Below are positions 28,438 through 38,133 of a stretch of 64,000 nucleotides of DNA, one piece after another. The notes beneath the pieces are model-generated. The model did not search any database. It was not told the origin of the DNA and saw nothing but the letters and a program-made list of their open reading frames with translations. This DNA comes from Streptomyces sp. MRC013. Its GTDB lineage: Bacteria; Actinomycetota; Actinomycetes; Streptomycetales; Streptomycetaceae. Numbering within the stretch: position 1 is the stretch's first letter; each line of letters starts with the position of its first letter. Location: the NCBI RefSeq assembly GCF_023614235.1, contig NZ_CP094264.1, forward strand, positions 4,774,001 to 4,838,000, given 5' to 3'. Made by a program: the position numbers and the translations under genes.

Positions 28438-29949
28438 ATGACGAGCGAGAATCAGCCCAAGGCAGGCCACCGCGGCACCCCCACCAACACCGCGTTCCGC
28501 GAGTTCATGGCCTCCGGATGGGCATCTTCCGACGACCGTCCGCCCACGCCCCGCACCGAGGCCGCCGACCACGCGGCCCGCCGACGGGCGGCGCTGTCCC
28601 AGCGGTTCCCCGGCGAACGGCTCGTCATCCCCGGCGGCGGCCTGAAGGTGCGCAGCAACGACACCGACTACACCTTCCGACCGCACACCGCCTTCGCCCA
28701 CCTGTCCGGGCTCGGCGCGCACGCCGAACCCGACAGCGTCCTCGTACTCCACCCCGACCCCGAGGGCGGGCACCACGCCGTCCTCTACTTCCGCCCGCCC
28801 GCCCCGCGGGACACCGAGGAGTTCTACACCGACTCCCGGTACGGGGAGTTCTGGGTAGGCTCCCGGCCCACCGTCGCGGACGTCGAGTCGCAGCTCGGCC
28901 TCACCGCCCGCCACATCGACGCCCTCGCCGACGACCTGGCCAAGGACGACGCCGCCGCCCGGCTGCGCGTGGTCCGGTCGGCCGACCCGCAGCTCGACGA
29001 ACTCGTCGACGCCGCCCGCGTCCAGGCGGGCACCTCCCTCTCCGCCGAGGAGCGGGAGGAGGCCGACCAGGAGCTGGCCCGCCACCTGTCCGGGATGCGG
29101 CTCCTCAAGGACGAGTGGGAGGTCGGCGAGATGCGCAAGGCGATCGCCGCCACCCACAAGGGGTTCGAGGCGATCATCGCCACCCTGCCGGAAGCCGTGC
29201 GCAAGGGGCGCGGCGAGCGGTGGGTCGAGGGCGTCTTCGGCCTGTACGCCCGGCACGAGGGCAACGGGGTCGGGTACGAGTCGATCTGCGCCTCCGGCGA
29301 CCACGCCAACACCATCCACTGGACGAAGAACACCGGCGAGGTCCGCGAGGGCGACCTGATCCTGATCGACGCCGGGATCGAGGTGGACTCCCTGTTCACC
29401 GCCGACATCACCCGCACCCTCCCGGTGACCGGCCGCTTCACCGACGTGCAGCGCAGGATCTACGACGCCGTCTACGAGGCGCAGCAGGCCGGCATGGCGG
29501 CGGTGAAGCCCGGCAACAGGTTCAGCGACGTCCACGCCGCCGCGAACGAGGTCATCGCCCGCCGCCTGCACGAGTGGGGGCTGCTCCCCGAGGGGGTCAC
29601 GCTCGAGCAGACCCTCGACCCGGAGGGCGGCGGCTGGCACCGCCGCTGGATGGTCCACGGGACCTCCCACCACCTGGGCATGGACGTCCACGACTGCCAG
29701 CTGCTGCTGCGCGAGGAGTACATGGACGGCGAGCTGAAGCCGGGCATGATCCTCACGGTCGAGCCGGGCCTGTACTTCAAGGCCGACGACCTGCTGGCTC
29801 CGGAGGAGTTCCGCGGCATCGGGGTGCGCATCGAGGACGACGTGCTGGTGACCGAGGACGGCTGCGAGAACCTCTCCGCCGCGATGCCGAGCGCCTCCCA
29901 CGAGGTGGAGGAGTGGATCGCGCGGGTGTCGGGCTCCGCGGGCGCCTGA
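28438..29949 (+). CDS. Xaa-Pro aminopeptidase (aminopeptidase P family)
   Basis: 503-aa metallopeptidase. An N-terminal AMP_N domain (about residues 40-180: DYTFRPHTAFAHLSGL) precedes the pita-bread catalytic domain. Metal ligands are visible as the first Asp in LILIDAGIEVDSLFTADITR, the His in VHGTSHHLGMDVHD, the Glu in ILTVEPGLYF and the Glu in GVRIEDDVLV. It removes N-terminal residues next to proline. This is a housekeeping peptidase and probably unrelated to the upstream locus, although only 57 bp separate it from the MaoC gene. ATG 28438 is the conserved start. Confidence 0.93.
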   Translation: MTSENQPKAGHRGTPTNTAFREFMASGWASSDDRPPTPRTEAADHAARRRAALSQRFPGERLVIPGGGLKVRSNDTDYTFRPHTAFAHLSGLGAHAEPDSVLVLHPDPEGGHHAVLYFRPPAPRDTEEFYTDSRYGEFWVGSRPTVADVESQLGLTARHIDALADDLAKDDAAARLRVVRSADPQLDELVDAARVQAGTSLSAEEREEADQELARHLSGMRLLKDEWEVGEMRKAIAATHKGFEAIIATLPEAVRKGRGERWVEGVFGLYARHEGNGVGYESICASGDHANTIHWTKNTGEVREGDLILIDAGIEVDSLFTADITRTLPVTGRFTDVQRRIYDAVYEAQQAGMAAVKPGNRFSDVHAAANEVIARRLHEWGLLPEGVTLEQTLDPEGGGWHRRWMVHGTSHHLGMDVHDCQLLLREEYMDGELKPGMILTVEPGLYFKADDLLAPEEFRGIGVRIEDDVLVTEDGCENLSAAMPSASHEVEEWIARVSGSAGA

Positions 29950-30127
29950 AGCTCCCGGTAGGACCCCTGCCCGGCCGTGGTCGCCCCACCCCGGCCGGGC
30001 CCGTCCCATCCCGGTCGCGCCGCCCCGTGCGACCGCACCGCCCGGCGCACCCACCGGTCCGCCGCCGTCGGCGGACCGGCCTCGCTCCGGGCTCCGCGGC
30101 GGGCCCCGGACGCAAGGAAAAGACACC

Positions 30128-30649
30128 GTGCATGACGTCTCTGCCGCGCTGAACGAGCTCGTGGCAGCCCTGACCGAGCATGCCGAGGTGATGTCCGGAC
30201 AGGGTTCCGCCGCAAAGAGCCGTGGACGTCATTGAGCGGGTGCGCGCTGCCGCAGCGCACTACTCCGACGAGACGTTCGAGGCGTCGGGTCGGGGTAGTC
30301 CGTTCTCCGACCTGTTCGACGAGGAGGACGTGGAGGAGGATGCCGAGGCCGATACCGGCCCCGTGCCCGATTCCGCCGAGCGCATCGGCATCACGGGTCG
30401 CTGGGACTTCGTCGTAGCGGACCGGGGCACGTGGTTCGCACACGTCACCCGGAAGCTGGAGGAGCTCGGTGTCGCCGACTGCGTTGTGGAACTGAACAGT
30501 ACCGCTCAGGCAGCGCACGCCCTCCTCACGCAGGATCCCCCTTCGGCGCCTGCACACTCCACGGCTTGGCCGACGGTGGTCAGGACTGGGCCGTCGAGCG
30601 GATCCCGAAGGTGCTGTCCGAGATGCCGGACGGCGAGGGCCGTGCCTGA
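30128..30649 (+). pseudogene. Hypothetical protein, frame broken twice
   Basis: Reading across two one-base breaks gives a single acidic protein of about 173 aa: a helical start (HDVSAALNELVAALTEHAEV), then IERVRAAAAHYSDETFEA, an acidic stretch (DLFDEEDVEEDAEAD), and an end GLADGGQDWAVERIPKVLSE. Breaks lie near 30220 (CC pair) and in the C run 30537-30541; the first and last thirds share one frame and the middle uses another. I do not recognise the family. GTG 30128 has AAGGAAAAG upstream. Alternatively a short 36-codon gene precedes a separate one starting at GTG 30222. Confidence 0.45.
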
Positions 30650-31548
30650 CTCGCTTTGGGGGAACGCACGTCCACGAGGAGGAATTCGGGGAACCCCGCC
30701 GGGTCGAATTCCTCGGACGATTCGAGCGGATCGGTCGCACTGGACGTCAACTCCGTCGAAGTCCAAGGCGCCAATGTGAGAACCGTGCGGTGAACATCGC
30801 GGCGGCTGGGGGATCCTGGCCGCTCCGATGCAGGTCAAAAGCGTCTTCGAACAGCGACCCGCCAGGCCCCTCCTGAGTTCGGGGCGCCGGAACACCCCGC
30901 ACTGCGGGCGCTGGCCACCGTCGGCGGATCCGTCGAATCCGCCGACGGTCGGTCCGCGGAACCAAGGGGTTCGCCGGCGGGGGCAGGGCGGTGGAATGGG
31001 CGGGTACCCGTTCCACGGATGGTGGTACGGCGAAGGCGCCCGCGGCAAGCGCAGTCGTTACGGCTTCACGCGCCGACCGGACCCTGGCGGCCCGGTGCAG
31101 TTCTCCGCGACCGGCATTGTCGGAATCGGCCACGCCGGATACCGGGGCTTTTCCATGCATAGGGTGCAGGGTTCCGGACGGCCGGGCCTGAAGGGCCCGC
31201 GCCGGTCGGTGGCAAGCCCATCGAGATGGGTGGACAGCACCACCGGGCCTTGGGAGAGGAGCCCGGTTGCTCGGGAGCGACCGGCCGGCCGGGCGTTGTC
31301 CGTGAGGGAAGGAGAAGAGGAAGACCTGCGCGAGGCCGCAGCGGACGGCAGCCGACCGGTTCGACCCTGGCGGATCCGGTGTCGACCTCCACGGGGACCG
31401 TACCGGAGAAGCCCGGGTTCCCGGAGCGGACCGGGGAGGCGCGGGCCGACGGCTCGTTTGCCGCGGGCCCCCGGCGGAGCAGCCCGTGCGGACGCGGAGC
31501 AGCCGTGTGGATGTGGTGGGGCAGCGCGGGCGTCGTCCCACCGGGAGT
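30650..31548. other. Gene-free stretch
   Basis: About 900 bp of lower coding regularity between a broken hypothetical gene and the DUF397 gene. Open frames exist on both strands, but none shows recognisable sequence or a good start. It may be decayed DNA. Confidence 0.5.
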
Positions 31549-31740
31549 TCAGGCGGGGGAGTCGGCCACCAGGGTCGTGAACGTCGACCAGGCGCCGGGG
31601 GAGACGGTGAGGGGGTGCCTCCGGATGTCCTTCGAGTCTCGGACGAGGACGGCGTGGGGGTGCAGGGCGACCTCGATGCAGTTGTCCCCGCCGCCACCGC
31701 TGTAGCTGCTCTTGAACCAGGCCAGCTCGCTGGTGCTCAT
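31549..31740 (-). CDS. DUF397 domain protein
   Basis: 63-aa protein with the DUF397 signature: LAWFKSSYSGGGGDNCIEVA near the N-terminus and VLVRDSKD followed by WSTFTTLVA. These small proteins, common in Streptomyces, are encoded with XRE regulators and act with them in developmental or antibiotic control. Its ATG overlaps the regulator's stop by 4 nt (ATGA), so the two are translationally coupled. Confidence 0.92.
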   Translation of the reverse strand: MSTSELAWFKSSYSGGGGDNCIEVALHPHAVLVRDSKDIRRHPLTVSPGAWSTFTTLVADSPA

Positions 31741-32612
31741 AGCGCTCCTCGCATCCGCTCCAGCAGGCTCGCCGTGGCTTGGTGGCTCAGAGCCTGCGAG
31801 CGCATCTTGCCATAGCGCTGAAGCATGTGACTTACCGCTTTCGGGTCGCTGATGAGCATGCTGGTGCCGTGCCCTTCGGTGTAACCGACCCAGCGGTGAT
31901 CGGCCTGCTCGGCAAGGTACATCTCGCCCTCGAAACCGGAGTGCTCTTCCTGGAGCAAGGGCATGACCTGGAGCTCCACGTTGCGGTACCGGCCGACTGC
32001 GATGAGGTGGTCGAGGAGAGCCTTCGTCACGGCAGCTTCCCCCATGCGACGCTCCAACAACGCCTGCTCGATGACGAAGCTGAACATCGTGTTGGGGCGT
32101 TCGACGAGGAGTTGCTGCCTGGCCAGTCGTGCCGTCACTTGCCGTTCGGACTGTTCCGCGGTGAGCGGAGGAAGGTATCGGTCGAAGAGAACCCGGATGT
32201 AGGGCTCAGGCTGCAACAGTCCGGGAATCACCCGGCACTCGTACGCGTACAGCGAGATCGCCTCTTCCTCGATGCCCGCCCACTGGCGGAACCACGAGGC
32301 CAGCCCCGCCTTGCGGGTCAGGCTCCGTGCCGCCGCGGCCAGGACCCGTCCCGCGACCGCTCCCAGGACCTCCTCCGAGCGGTCCAGCAGGTCCCTCGGC
32401 GGGAAGCGCTTGCCCTGTTCGATCTTGGCGACGTACGCGACCGAGTACCGCACCAGCGGTGCGAACTGCTCCTGCGTCAGGCGGGCCTCCTCGCGCAGGG
32501 CCTTGAGCACCGCGCCGAACGTCCTCAGGCTCTCCGAGAGCTCCGGTTCGCAGCTTCCGCCCCCGCCCTGGCCGGTGCCCCCGCCCGCCCCGCCGCCGTC
32601 GTCCGTCGCCAT
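31737..32612 (-). CDS. XRE family regulator with DUF5753 sensor-like domain
   Basis: 291 aa: a Gly-rich lead, a lambda-repressor-type HTH (about residues 27-85: LTQEQFAPLVRYSVAYVAKI is the recognition region) and a DUF5753 domain (about 100-285: ISLYAYECRVIPGLLQPEPY and SMLISDPKAVSHMLQRYGKM). It is the regulator half of the actinomycete XRE/DUF397 pairs. ATG 32612 is the first Met before the HTH. The divergent anti-sigma-like ATPase completes the usual trio. About 220 bp between the divergent genes should contain its operator. Confidence 0.92.
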   Translation of the reverse strand: MATDDGGGAGGGTGQGGGGSCEPELSESLRTFGAVLKALREEARLTQEQFAPLVRYSVAYVAKIEQGKRFPPRDLLDRSEEVLGAVAGRVLAAAARSLTRKAGLASWFRQWAGIEEEAISLYAYECRVIPGLLQPEPYIRVLFDRYLPPLTAEQSERQVTARLARQQLLVERPNTMFSFVIEQALLERRMGEAAVTKALLDHLIAVGRYRNVELQVMPLLQEEHSGFEGEMYLAEQADHRWVGYTEGHGTSMLISDPKAVSHMLQRYGKMRSQALSHQATASLLERMRGAL

Positions 32613-32836
32613 CGCAGCCGCCTTCCCCTGGTGCCCTGGTGCCCTCGTACGGTCGGGCCGCGTCCGCGCCGGGCCCGGGTTCTCCCGTACTGCCTGCCGA
32701 GCGCGCTGCGCCGCGCCCACCGCACCCATCGTCACGTACAGCGACCGACCCGGTCCAGCGGGTGAGCCGGTACAGCGTGATCTGTATCGGTGCCGGGCCT
32801 GCCGGCGGGCCCCCGCCCCCGGGCAGGGTGGCCGGC

Positions 32837-33277
32837 ATGCCAGCCCCTCGTACACAGAGCCCCGCCTCGAACCGGACGCTCGTGCAGCGCTTCTCCGCCA
32901 CCCGCCGCGGTGCGCGCCTCGCCCGGCTGCTCGCCGCGCACCAGCTGACCGAGTGGGGCCATCCACACGGCACCGAGGCGTACGACGCCGTCGTCCTGGT
33001 CGTCGCCGAACTCGCCGCGAACGCGGTGCTCCACGGTCGGGTCCCGGGACGGGACTTCGCCCTGGAGCTGTCCCGCGACGACGGCCGGGGCGTGGTTCGG
33101 GTCGAGGTGTCCGACACCCACCCCGCCCTGCCCGTGCGCGGGGTCCCCGGGGCGGACGAGGAAGGGGGCCGCGGTCTGGTCCTCCTCGACGCACTCACCG
33201 CCGCCTGGGGCGTCCGCGACCGTCTCGGCCCCGGGAAGACGGTCTGGGCCGAGTGCGCGGCAGCGCCCCCGGCCTGA
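32837..33277 (+). CDS. HATPase_c_2 ATP-binding protein (anti-sigma/RsbW-like)
   Basis: 146 aa single GHKL ATPase domain. The N-box is VVAELAANAVLHG (about residues 52-64), and the G-boxes appear as VSDTHP and GRGLVLLDALTAAWGV. Such stand-alone domains bind ATP and, in anti-sigma factors, phosphorylate antagonists; in XRE/DUF397 trios the exact partner is unknown. ATG 32837 is chosen over upstream candidates because it begins just before the conserved start (TLVQRFSATRRGARLAR). A hairpin follows at 33337. Confidence 0.88.
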   Translation: MPAPRTQSPASNRTLVQRFSATRRGARLARLLAAHQLTEWGHPHGTEAYDAVVLVVAELAANAVLHGRVPGRDFALELSRDDGRGVVRVEVSDTHPALPVRGVPGADEEGGRGLVLLDALTAAWGVRDRLGPGKTVWAECAAAPPA

Positions 33278-33336
33278 CGGCTCCGGCCGCAGGCGTTCCA
33301 GCCCCGGCCGGAGGCGCTCCGGGGTCGGCTCGACGG

Positions 33337-33373
33337 GGCCGTACGGCGGTGGAGTCCGCCGCTCCGTACGGCC
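33337..33373 (+). terminator. Terminator-like hairpin after the ATPase gene
   Basis: 10-bp inverted repeat (GGCCGTACGG at 33337-33346 and its complement at 33364-33373) with additional GGCGG/CCGCC pairing inside, about 60 nt after the stop. Confidence 0.5.
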
Positions 33374-33514
33374 GGCACCGGCTCGTCCGCGCGGCCGCCG
33401 CCCCAGAGGCGCCGGTCGGAGCGGAGCGGGTTCGTCCGGACCTCCCGGCACCGGGCCGAGCACCCGGGCCGGATGTCCGGGGCGGGGTCCGTACACCGCT
33501 TCGCGGGACGCGGC

Positions 33515-33574
33515 CGGCTCGGACGCCCCTCGTCCGTGATCACTCCCGGTTACTATGCTCACTTCGCGCCGGGG
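33515..33574 (+). pseudogene. Tyrosine-recombinase C-terminal remnant, left copy
   Basis: About 20 codons reading RLGRPSSVITPGYYAHFAPG. This matches the end of phage-type integrases (R-L-G-H-S-S-P-x-I-T-L-x-Y-Y-x-H), including the catalytic Tyr region, and a better copy is present at 49382-49525. It is too short and altered to work. It forms the outer part of the direct repeat bounding the CRISPR island. Confidence 0.6.
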
Positions 33575-33843
33575 CCGCGTCCGGCGGCGGGGCGCGCCGC
33601 CGCCGACGAACCGCCCGGGGGCCGGGGCGCCGGCGCCACCCGGACCCCCAGGCCCCGCCGACGGGTGACCGCCGCTGCCGCGCCCCCGCGAAGCCGACCG
33701 TTGACTGCGAGGTTCAAGAGATGGGCGACCTGCGAGAATGCTGAGAGAGGTCACGGCGACCCGCTACGTCACGCCCCTGCGTGAGGGCGGATCGCTCCCC
33801 GGGATCGTCGAGGCCGACGATCTCGGCACGTACGTCATGAAGT
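33541..33843 (+). repeat. Direct repeat, left boundary of the CRISPR island
   Basis: Degenerate direct repeat of 49427-49738. It starts in an integrase tail (GGTTACTATGCTCACTTC is identical in both) and ends in the first 35 codons of a HipA-like kinase gene. From 33760 to 33843 it differs from the right copy at only about three positions, while the centre has diverged. The island lies between the two copies. Confidence 0.7.
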
Positions 33844-33863
33844 CCTCGCCCTCAGGGCGCTGA
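33738..33863 (+). pseudogene. HipA-like kinase gene, truncated 5' fragment
   Basis: 41 codons starting at ATG 33738 and matching the start of the intact gene at 49636 (RYVTPLREGGSLPGIVEADD identical in the two), up to GTYVMK. The fragment then runs into unrelated codons and stops at TGA 33861-33863. It is a partial duplicate cut off at the left edge of the CRISPR island. Confidence 0.8.
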
Positions 33864-34205
33864 CCTGCGTCGATTGCCCCAGAAGGCCGTCTGAGCTGCG
33901 ACTTTGCATCTTTTCGGGGGTTTCACCGCGCGGCAGATTTGCGCGGTCGATTCTTCCCAGACGTTCCCCAGCAATGGTTATCCTCCCCAGATTCTGCCCG
34001 GAGATGGACTGCGCCACAGGGCAGCGGCATGGGGAGTCGCCCCTCTGGAGCGGTGTCACAGATACGCTGCGTGACCACTACAGAGCGAGGTTCTGCGAGC
34101 AGGTTCTTCGTCCGCTCTCGGATGGGAAGCGGTCGGTAAACGGTTCGCAGCCACGGTCCCCGTCCTAGCCGTCTCCTGTGGCTGCGAAGCACCCTTGTCT
34201 ACGAC
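33864..34205. other. Left end of the CRISPR island, no gene
   Basis: 340 bp without a gene. It contains CTCCCCAGATTCT at 33983-33995, repeated exactly at 49532-49544 next to the right integrase remnant. On the strand of the array this region lies just downstream of the last repeat. Confidence 0.55.
34144..34188 (-). terminator. Inverted repeat just past the distal end of the CRISPR array
   Basis: Perfect 11-bp inverted repeat TTCGCAGCCAC/GTGGCTGCGAA (34144-34154 and 34178-34188) with a 23-nt loop, 17 bp beyond the oldest repeat. It could end the pre-crRNA transcript; the loop is long, so this is tentative. Confidence 0.4.
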
Positions 34206-36736
34206 GGGACCACCCCCGCGTGCGCGGGGACCACATCGTGAACTTCGCGCAGGGCGTGCTCGCCCTGGGACCACCCCCGCGTGCGCGGGGACCACCATTC
34301 CGTTTCCGCTCACGCCGACCGCTCCCGGGGACCACCCCCGCGTGCGCGGGGACCACGTCGGCCGGCTGGAGCAGGTGCGTACCGGTCTGGGACCACCCCC
34401 GCGTGCGCGGGGACCACTCACCTTTGCCCGTTCCAAGTCCCGCCGGGCGGGGACCACCCCCGCGTGCGCGGGGACCACCGCGTACTCAAGCCCGGCGGGC
34501 ACCTCCTGGCGGGACCACCCCCCGCGTGCGCGGGGACCACGTGCGGCCTGGGCCGTGGCGCACCGCCGCGATGGGACCACCCCCGCGTGCGCGGGGACCA
34601 CTCCCGCGACCCGGTCATCCCGACGATCAGCCCGGGACCATCCCCGCGTGCGCGGGGACCACCGGCCCGGAGCTGCGAACTCTGGGCCGTCGCTGGGACC
34701 ACCCCCGCGTGCGCGGGGACCACGTGATGGAGGTGCCGTATCGGCGGATCACGGAGGGACCACCCCCGCGTGCGCGGGGACCACAAACCCTTCCGCGCGA
34801 TGGCACCAGCACCCGCGGGACCACCCCCGCGTGCGCGGGGACCACGATTGATCATCTCGACGGCAAATCGACCACCCGGGACCACCCCCGCGTGCGCGGG
34901 GACCACGGCACGAAGCTCACCGAGGCCCAGCAGAAGGCGGGACCACCCCCGCGTGCGCGGGGACCACCGCGCCGCGCGGCCCGGTGGTCCGCCATGACCG
35001 GGACCACCCCCGCGTGCGCGGGGACCACCCGGCACCGGTCGGAGCAGTAGACGCGGGGCCGGGACCACCCCCGCGTGCGCGGGGACCACACATACGCCAG
35101 ACCCGGCCGGGTGATCAGGTGGGGACCACCCCCGCGTGCGCGGGGGACCACTGGCTGGCCCGGTTCGACCCGGTCAAGCGGGAGGGACCACCCCCGCGTG
35201 CGCGGGGACCACGTGCAGGCCGGGCGGCACACGGTGCGCTGGACGGGACCACCCCCGCGTGCGCGGGGACCACGAAGGACGGCCCTGTCTTGAGCTGGGG
35301 GAGCGGGGACCACCCCCGCGTGCGCGGGGACCACGCAGGCGCCGCTGGACTGGTAACCCCCCGTACGGGACCACCCCCGCGTGCGCGGGGACCACAGGAA
35401 CGTGAAGAAGTCGGCAAGCTCGTCGTCGGGACCACCCCCGCGTGCGCGGGGACCACAGGAACGTGAAGAAGTCGGCAAGCTCGTCGTCGGGACCACCCCC
35501 GCGTGCGCGGGGACCACCTGGCTCTTGCCGCGTCCGGTCGCCACCTGAAGGGACCACCCCCGCGTGCGCGGGGACCACAGCGCGACGGCGTCGCCGGGAT
35601 CCGCGCCCTCGGGACCACCCCCGCGTGCGCGGGGACCACCGCGCCGCGCGGCCCGGTGGTCCGCCATGACCGGGACCACCCCCGCGTGCGCGGGGACCAC
35701 CTTTTCAGGAGACCGGCGGCGCGCAGTGCGTCGGGACCACCCCCGCGTGCGCGGGGACCACATGGCACGGCCCCGGTGGATGAGACCGGGGCCGGGACCA
35801 CCCCGCGTGCGCGGGGACCACGGACGGCTCCCCCGTTTGGACGGCAAGGGGACGGGACCACCCCCGCGTGCGCGGGGACCACTCGTCGGCCACCCACATC
35901 GAGACCCGGCCGGCGGGACCACCCCCGCGTGCGCGGGGACCACGGTCGGCAGCTCCCGCAGCAGCGCGAACCGGCGGGACCACCCCCGCGTGCGCGGGGA
36001 CCACAGATCCAGTGCTCGCCCCGAGTCGTCTTCACGGGGACCACCCCCGCGTGCGCGGGGACCACGGGCCGGGGGCCTCTTGGGTGGTGCGCGTCGGGGG
36101 ACCACCCCCGCGTGCGCGGGGACCACTCCGGCGGCAACGTGTCCTTCAACCGCGCGGCGGGACCACCCCCGCGTGCGCGGGGACCACAGTCCGACGAGGT
36201 GGACGACTTCCTCCGGGAGGGGACCACCCCCGCGTGCGCGGGGACCACAGATCCAGTGCTCGCCCCGAGTCGTCTTCACGGGGACCACCCCCGCGTGCGC
36301 GGGGACCACCCCTGATCGGAGCGGAGAAACACCTCAACCTCGGGACCACCCCCGCGTGCGCGGGGACCACGCCCCCGTCTCGCCAAAGCCGGGGCCGCCC
36401 TCGGGACCACCCCCGCGTGCGCGGGGACCACGTGGGGGGCGGGTCTTTGAAGAGGTGGACGACGGGACCACCCCCGCGTGCGCGGGGACCACTCCACCGC
36501 CCGCGATCGACCCTGCCGGGCGATGGGACCACCCCCGCGTGCGCGGGGACCACACCCGCCCCGACGCCGCCGACGACGAGCCGCTGGGACCACCCCCGCG
36601 TGCGCGGGGACCACGAAGGACGGCCCTGTCTTGAGCTGGGGAAGCAGGGACCACCCCCGCGTGCGCGGGGACCACGGCGACCTGAAGGGCGCCGGCGACT
36701 GGTCGATGGGACCACCCCCGCGTGCGCGGGGACCAC
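34206..36736 (-). CRISPR. Type I-E CRISPR array, 42 repeats, 41 spacers
   Basis: The 29-nt repeat, read on the minus strand, is GTGGTCCCCGCGCACGCGGG followed by GGTGGTCCC. Spacers are 32 nt, giving a 61-nt period from 34206 to 36708. The palindromic core gives the I-E crRNA hairpin. Three repeats differ by one base in a homopolymer (at 34511, 35122 and 35794) and one carries a substitution (at 34634). The orientation follows the E. coli-type repeat and places the leader at 36737-36834, beside cas2. Three spacers occur twice and one pair is nearly identical. The last repeats at the distal end are not degenerate. Confidence 0.98.
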
Positions 36737-36834
36737 AGGAGATGACCTGCATGTTTACCGGGGGCGCAGCCGGTTTTGACTCACTTCCTGAAAGATTCGC
36801 AAAAGGGCTATAAGGGATATCTCCTTTCTTGGTC
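36737..36834 (-). promoter_or_regulatory. CRISPR leader
   Basis: The 98-bp strip between the leader-proximal repeat and the cas2 stop is markedly AT-richer than the region (on the minus strand it includes GGAGATATCCCTTATAGCCC and TTTTGCGAATCTTTC). It should contain the array promoter and the integration-guiding sequences, and it lies in the usual place downstream of cas2. Confidence 0.75.
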
Positions 36835-37188
36835 TCATTTTCCAAACCTTCGCCGTTTTGCTGCCTTGCTCCATCCTTGGCACGGCGGCTCAGCCGTCGC
36901 GCGGGTCGGAGTCGGGGCAGCGGGGCGATGGAGGAGAGTGAGCCCTTCATGATCGGTGGGGTGCCAAGCATGCTCGTGAGTGCGGAAGGTGAAGCCCTGT
37001 TCGTTGTTGGTGTGGTACGCGAGCAGGGCGCGTCCCTGGCCGGAGTACTTGCGGACCTCGTCCCAGAGGACATCGCGAACGCGGGCGGATGGCGAGCCCA
37101 GGAAGACGCCGGGGGAGATCTCCAGGAGCCACCGAGTGAGGAACCCGCGCAAGCCCGCAGGGCAGTTCGTGAGGACGATGACGGTCAC
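36835..37188 (-). CDS. cas2e: CRISPR-associated endoribonuclease Cas2e
   Basis: 117-aa I-E Cas2, partner of Cas1 in spacer integration. The start VTVIVLTNCPAGLRGFLTRW and the segment SPGVFLGSPSARVRDVLWDE are characteristic of the CasCas2CT1978 subfamily. A C-terminal basic tail ends QGWSKAAKRRRFGK. The start is GTG 37188, overlapping the cas1 stop by 4 nt. It is the last cas gene before the leader. Confidence 0.95.
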   Translation of the reverse strand: MTVIVLTNCPAGLRGFLTRWLLEISPGVFLGSPSARVRDVLWDEVRKYSGQGRALLAYHTNNEQGFTFRTHEHAWHPTDHEGLTLLHRPAAPTPTRATAEPPCQGWSKAAKRRRFGK

Positions 37189-38129
37189 CAGATCGGCTCG
37201 TCCCCGTAGTTGCGTCCGCTGTCCAGCAGGCGTCCACCGTCGGACTGGAGCCCCATACGGTCCGCGTCGGTGGCCGTCTCGGCTTCCTCGTAACGGAGCA
37301 GCTTCTTGATGTCGTTCGCACAGCGCTCCAGGAGCCGTGTCTTGTTGATGCGGTCGCGCAGGGCCCGTCGCGTGCGCGTCGGGACGTCGTCCTCTCCCTC
37401 TGCCGCGGCGTCGAAGGCGGCGGGGATGGCGATCTCCGTCTTGTACAGGTCGGCGATGTCCAGGACGAAGGACCGTTCGTGACCGGAATGGACGAAGCCG
37501 AGCCCGGGGGAGCAGCCCAGCGCGGCCACTACGGAGTGGGCAACGCCGTACATGCACTGGGCCGCCGCGGTGACTCCCTGGTTGGGGGCATCGGCTGCCG
37601 AAAAGTCGTCCCGGTGGTATTCGCGGCGTTTCCAGGGCACGCCCGTACGGGTTGCTTCCCTGCGGTAGCACTCCTTCAGCCGGCGCCCTTCCATGCGCAG
37701 CAGGTCGTCGCGGGTGCGGCCTGAGGGGTCCTCGTCGGGGAAGCGCAGGCGGTACATGGCCCGTGCCACTTCGAGACGCGTGCGGCGGTTCGCCCACGCT
37801 GTGGCTTGTGCCTCGATCAGCCCTGAGGAGCGGGTCAGGGCGCGCCCGCCGGCGTAGTAGCGCACGCCGTGCTCGCCCACCCACACCACTGCGGCTCCGC
37901 TCTCACCGAGAAGGGCCATGGCTTGGTGGGTCACGCGGGTGCCGGGGCCGAGCAGCAGGGTGCCGATCGTGGCCGAGGGGATGTGGGTGACGCCGTCGGC
38001 GTCCGTGGCGGTGATGGCGTTGTCGTCGCGGTGGACAGTGCAGCGTTCCAGGTAGAGGAAGGAGACGCGGTCGCTGACGCGACTGAGTTCCCGGGGCGAG
38101 GAGAGGCTGCGCTTGCTGACGGTGCTCAT
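37185..38129 (-). CDS. cas1e: CRISPR-associated integrase Cas1e
   Basis: 314-aa I-E Cas1. The N-terminal beta domain has VSFLYLERCTVHRDDNAI, and the catalytic helical domain has the metal-binding Glu in the EGRRLKECYRREA helix, the His in FVHSGHERSFVLDIADLYK and the Asp in DIADLYK. It inserts new spacers at the leader end with Cas2. Four nt separate it from cas6e upstream and its stop overlaps cas2. Length and active-site residues look normal. Confidence 0.96.
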   Translation of the reverse strand: MSTVSKRSLSSPRELSRVSDRVSFLYLERCTVHRDDNAITATDADGVTHIPSATIGTLLLGPGTRVTHQAMALLGESGAAVVWVGEHGVRYYAGGRALTRSSGLIEAQATAWANRRTRLEVARAMYRLRFPDEDPSGRTRDDLLRMEGRRLKECYRREATRTGVPWKRREYHRDDFSAADAPNQGVTAAAQCMYGVAHSVVAALGCSPGLGFVHSGHERSFVLDIADLYKTEIAIPAAFDAAAEGEDDVPTRTRRALRDRINKTRLLERCANDIKKLLRYEEAETATDADRMGLQSDGGRLLDSGRNYGDEPIW

Positions 38130-38133
38130 GGCT

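Noticed and set aside
34178-36813. Long open frames through the CRISPR array on both strands
   Set aside because: The apparent proteins are translations of the repeat (PPRARGP or TTPACAG units). The 61-nt period and 29-nt repeat show a CRISPR array.
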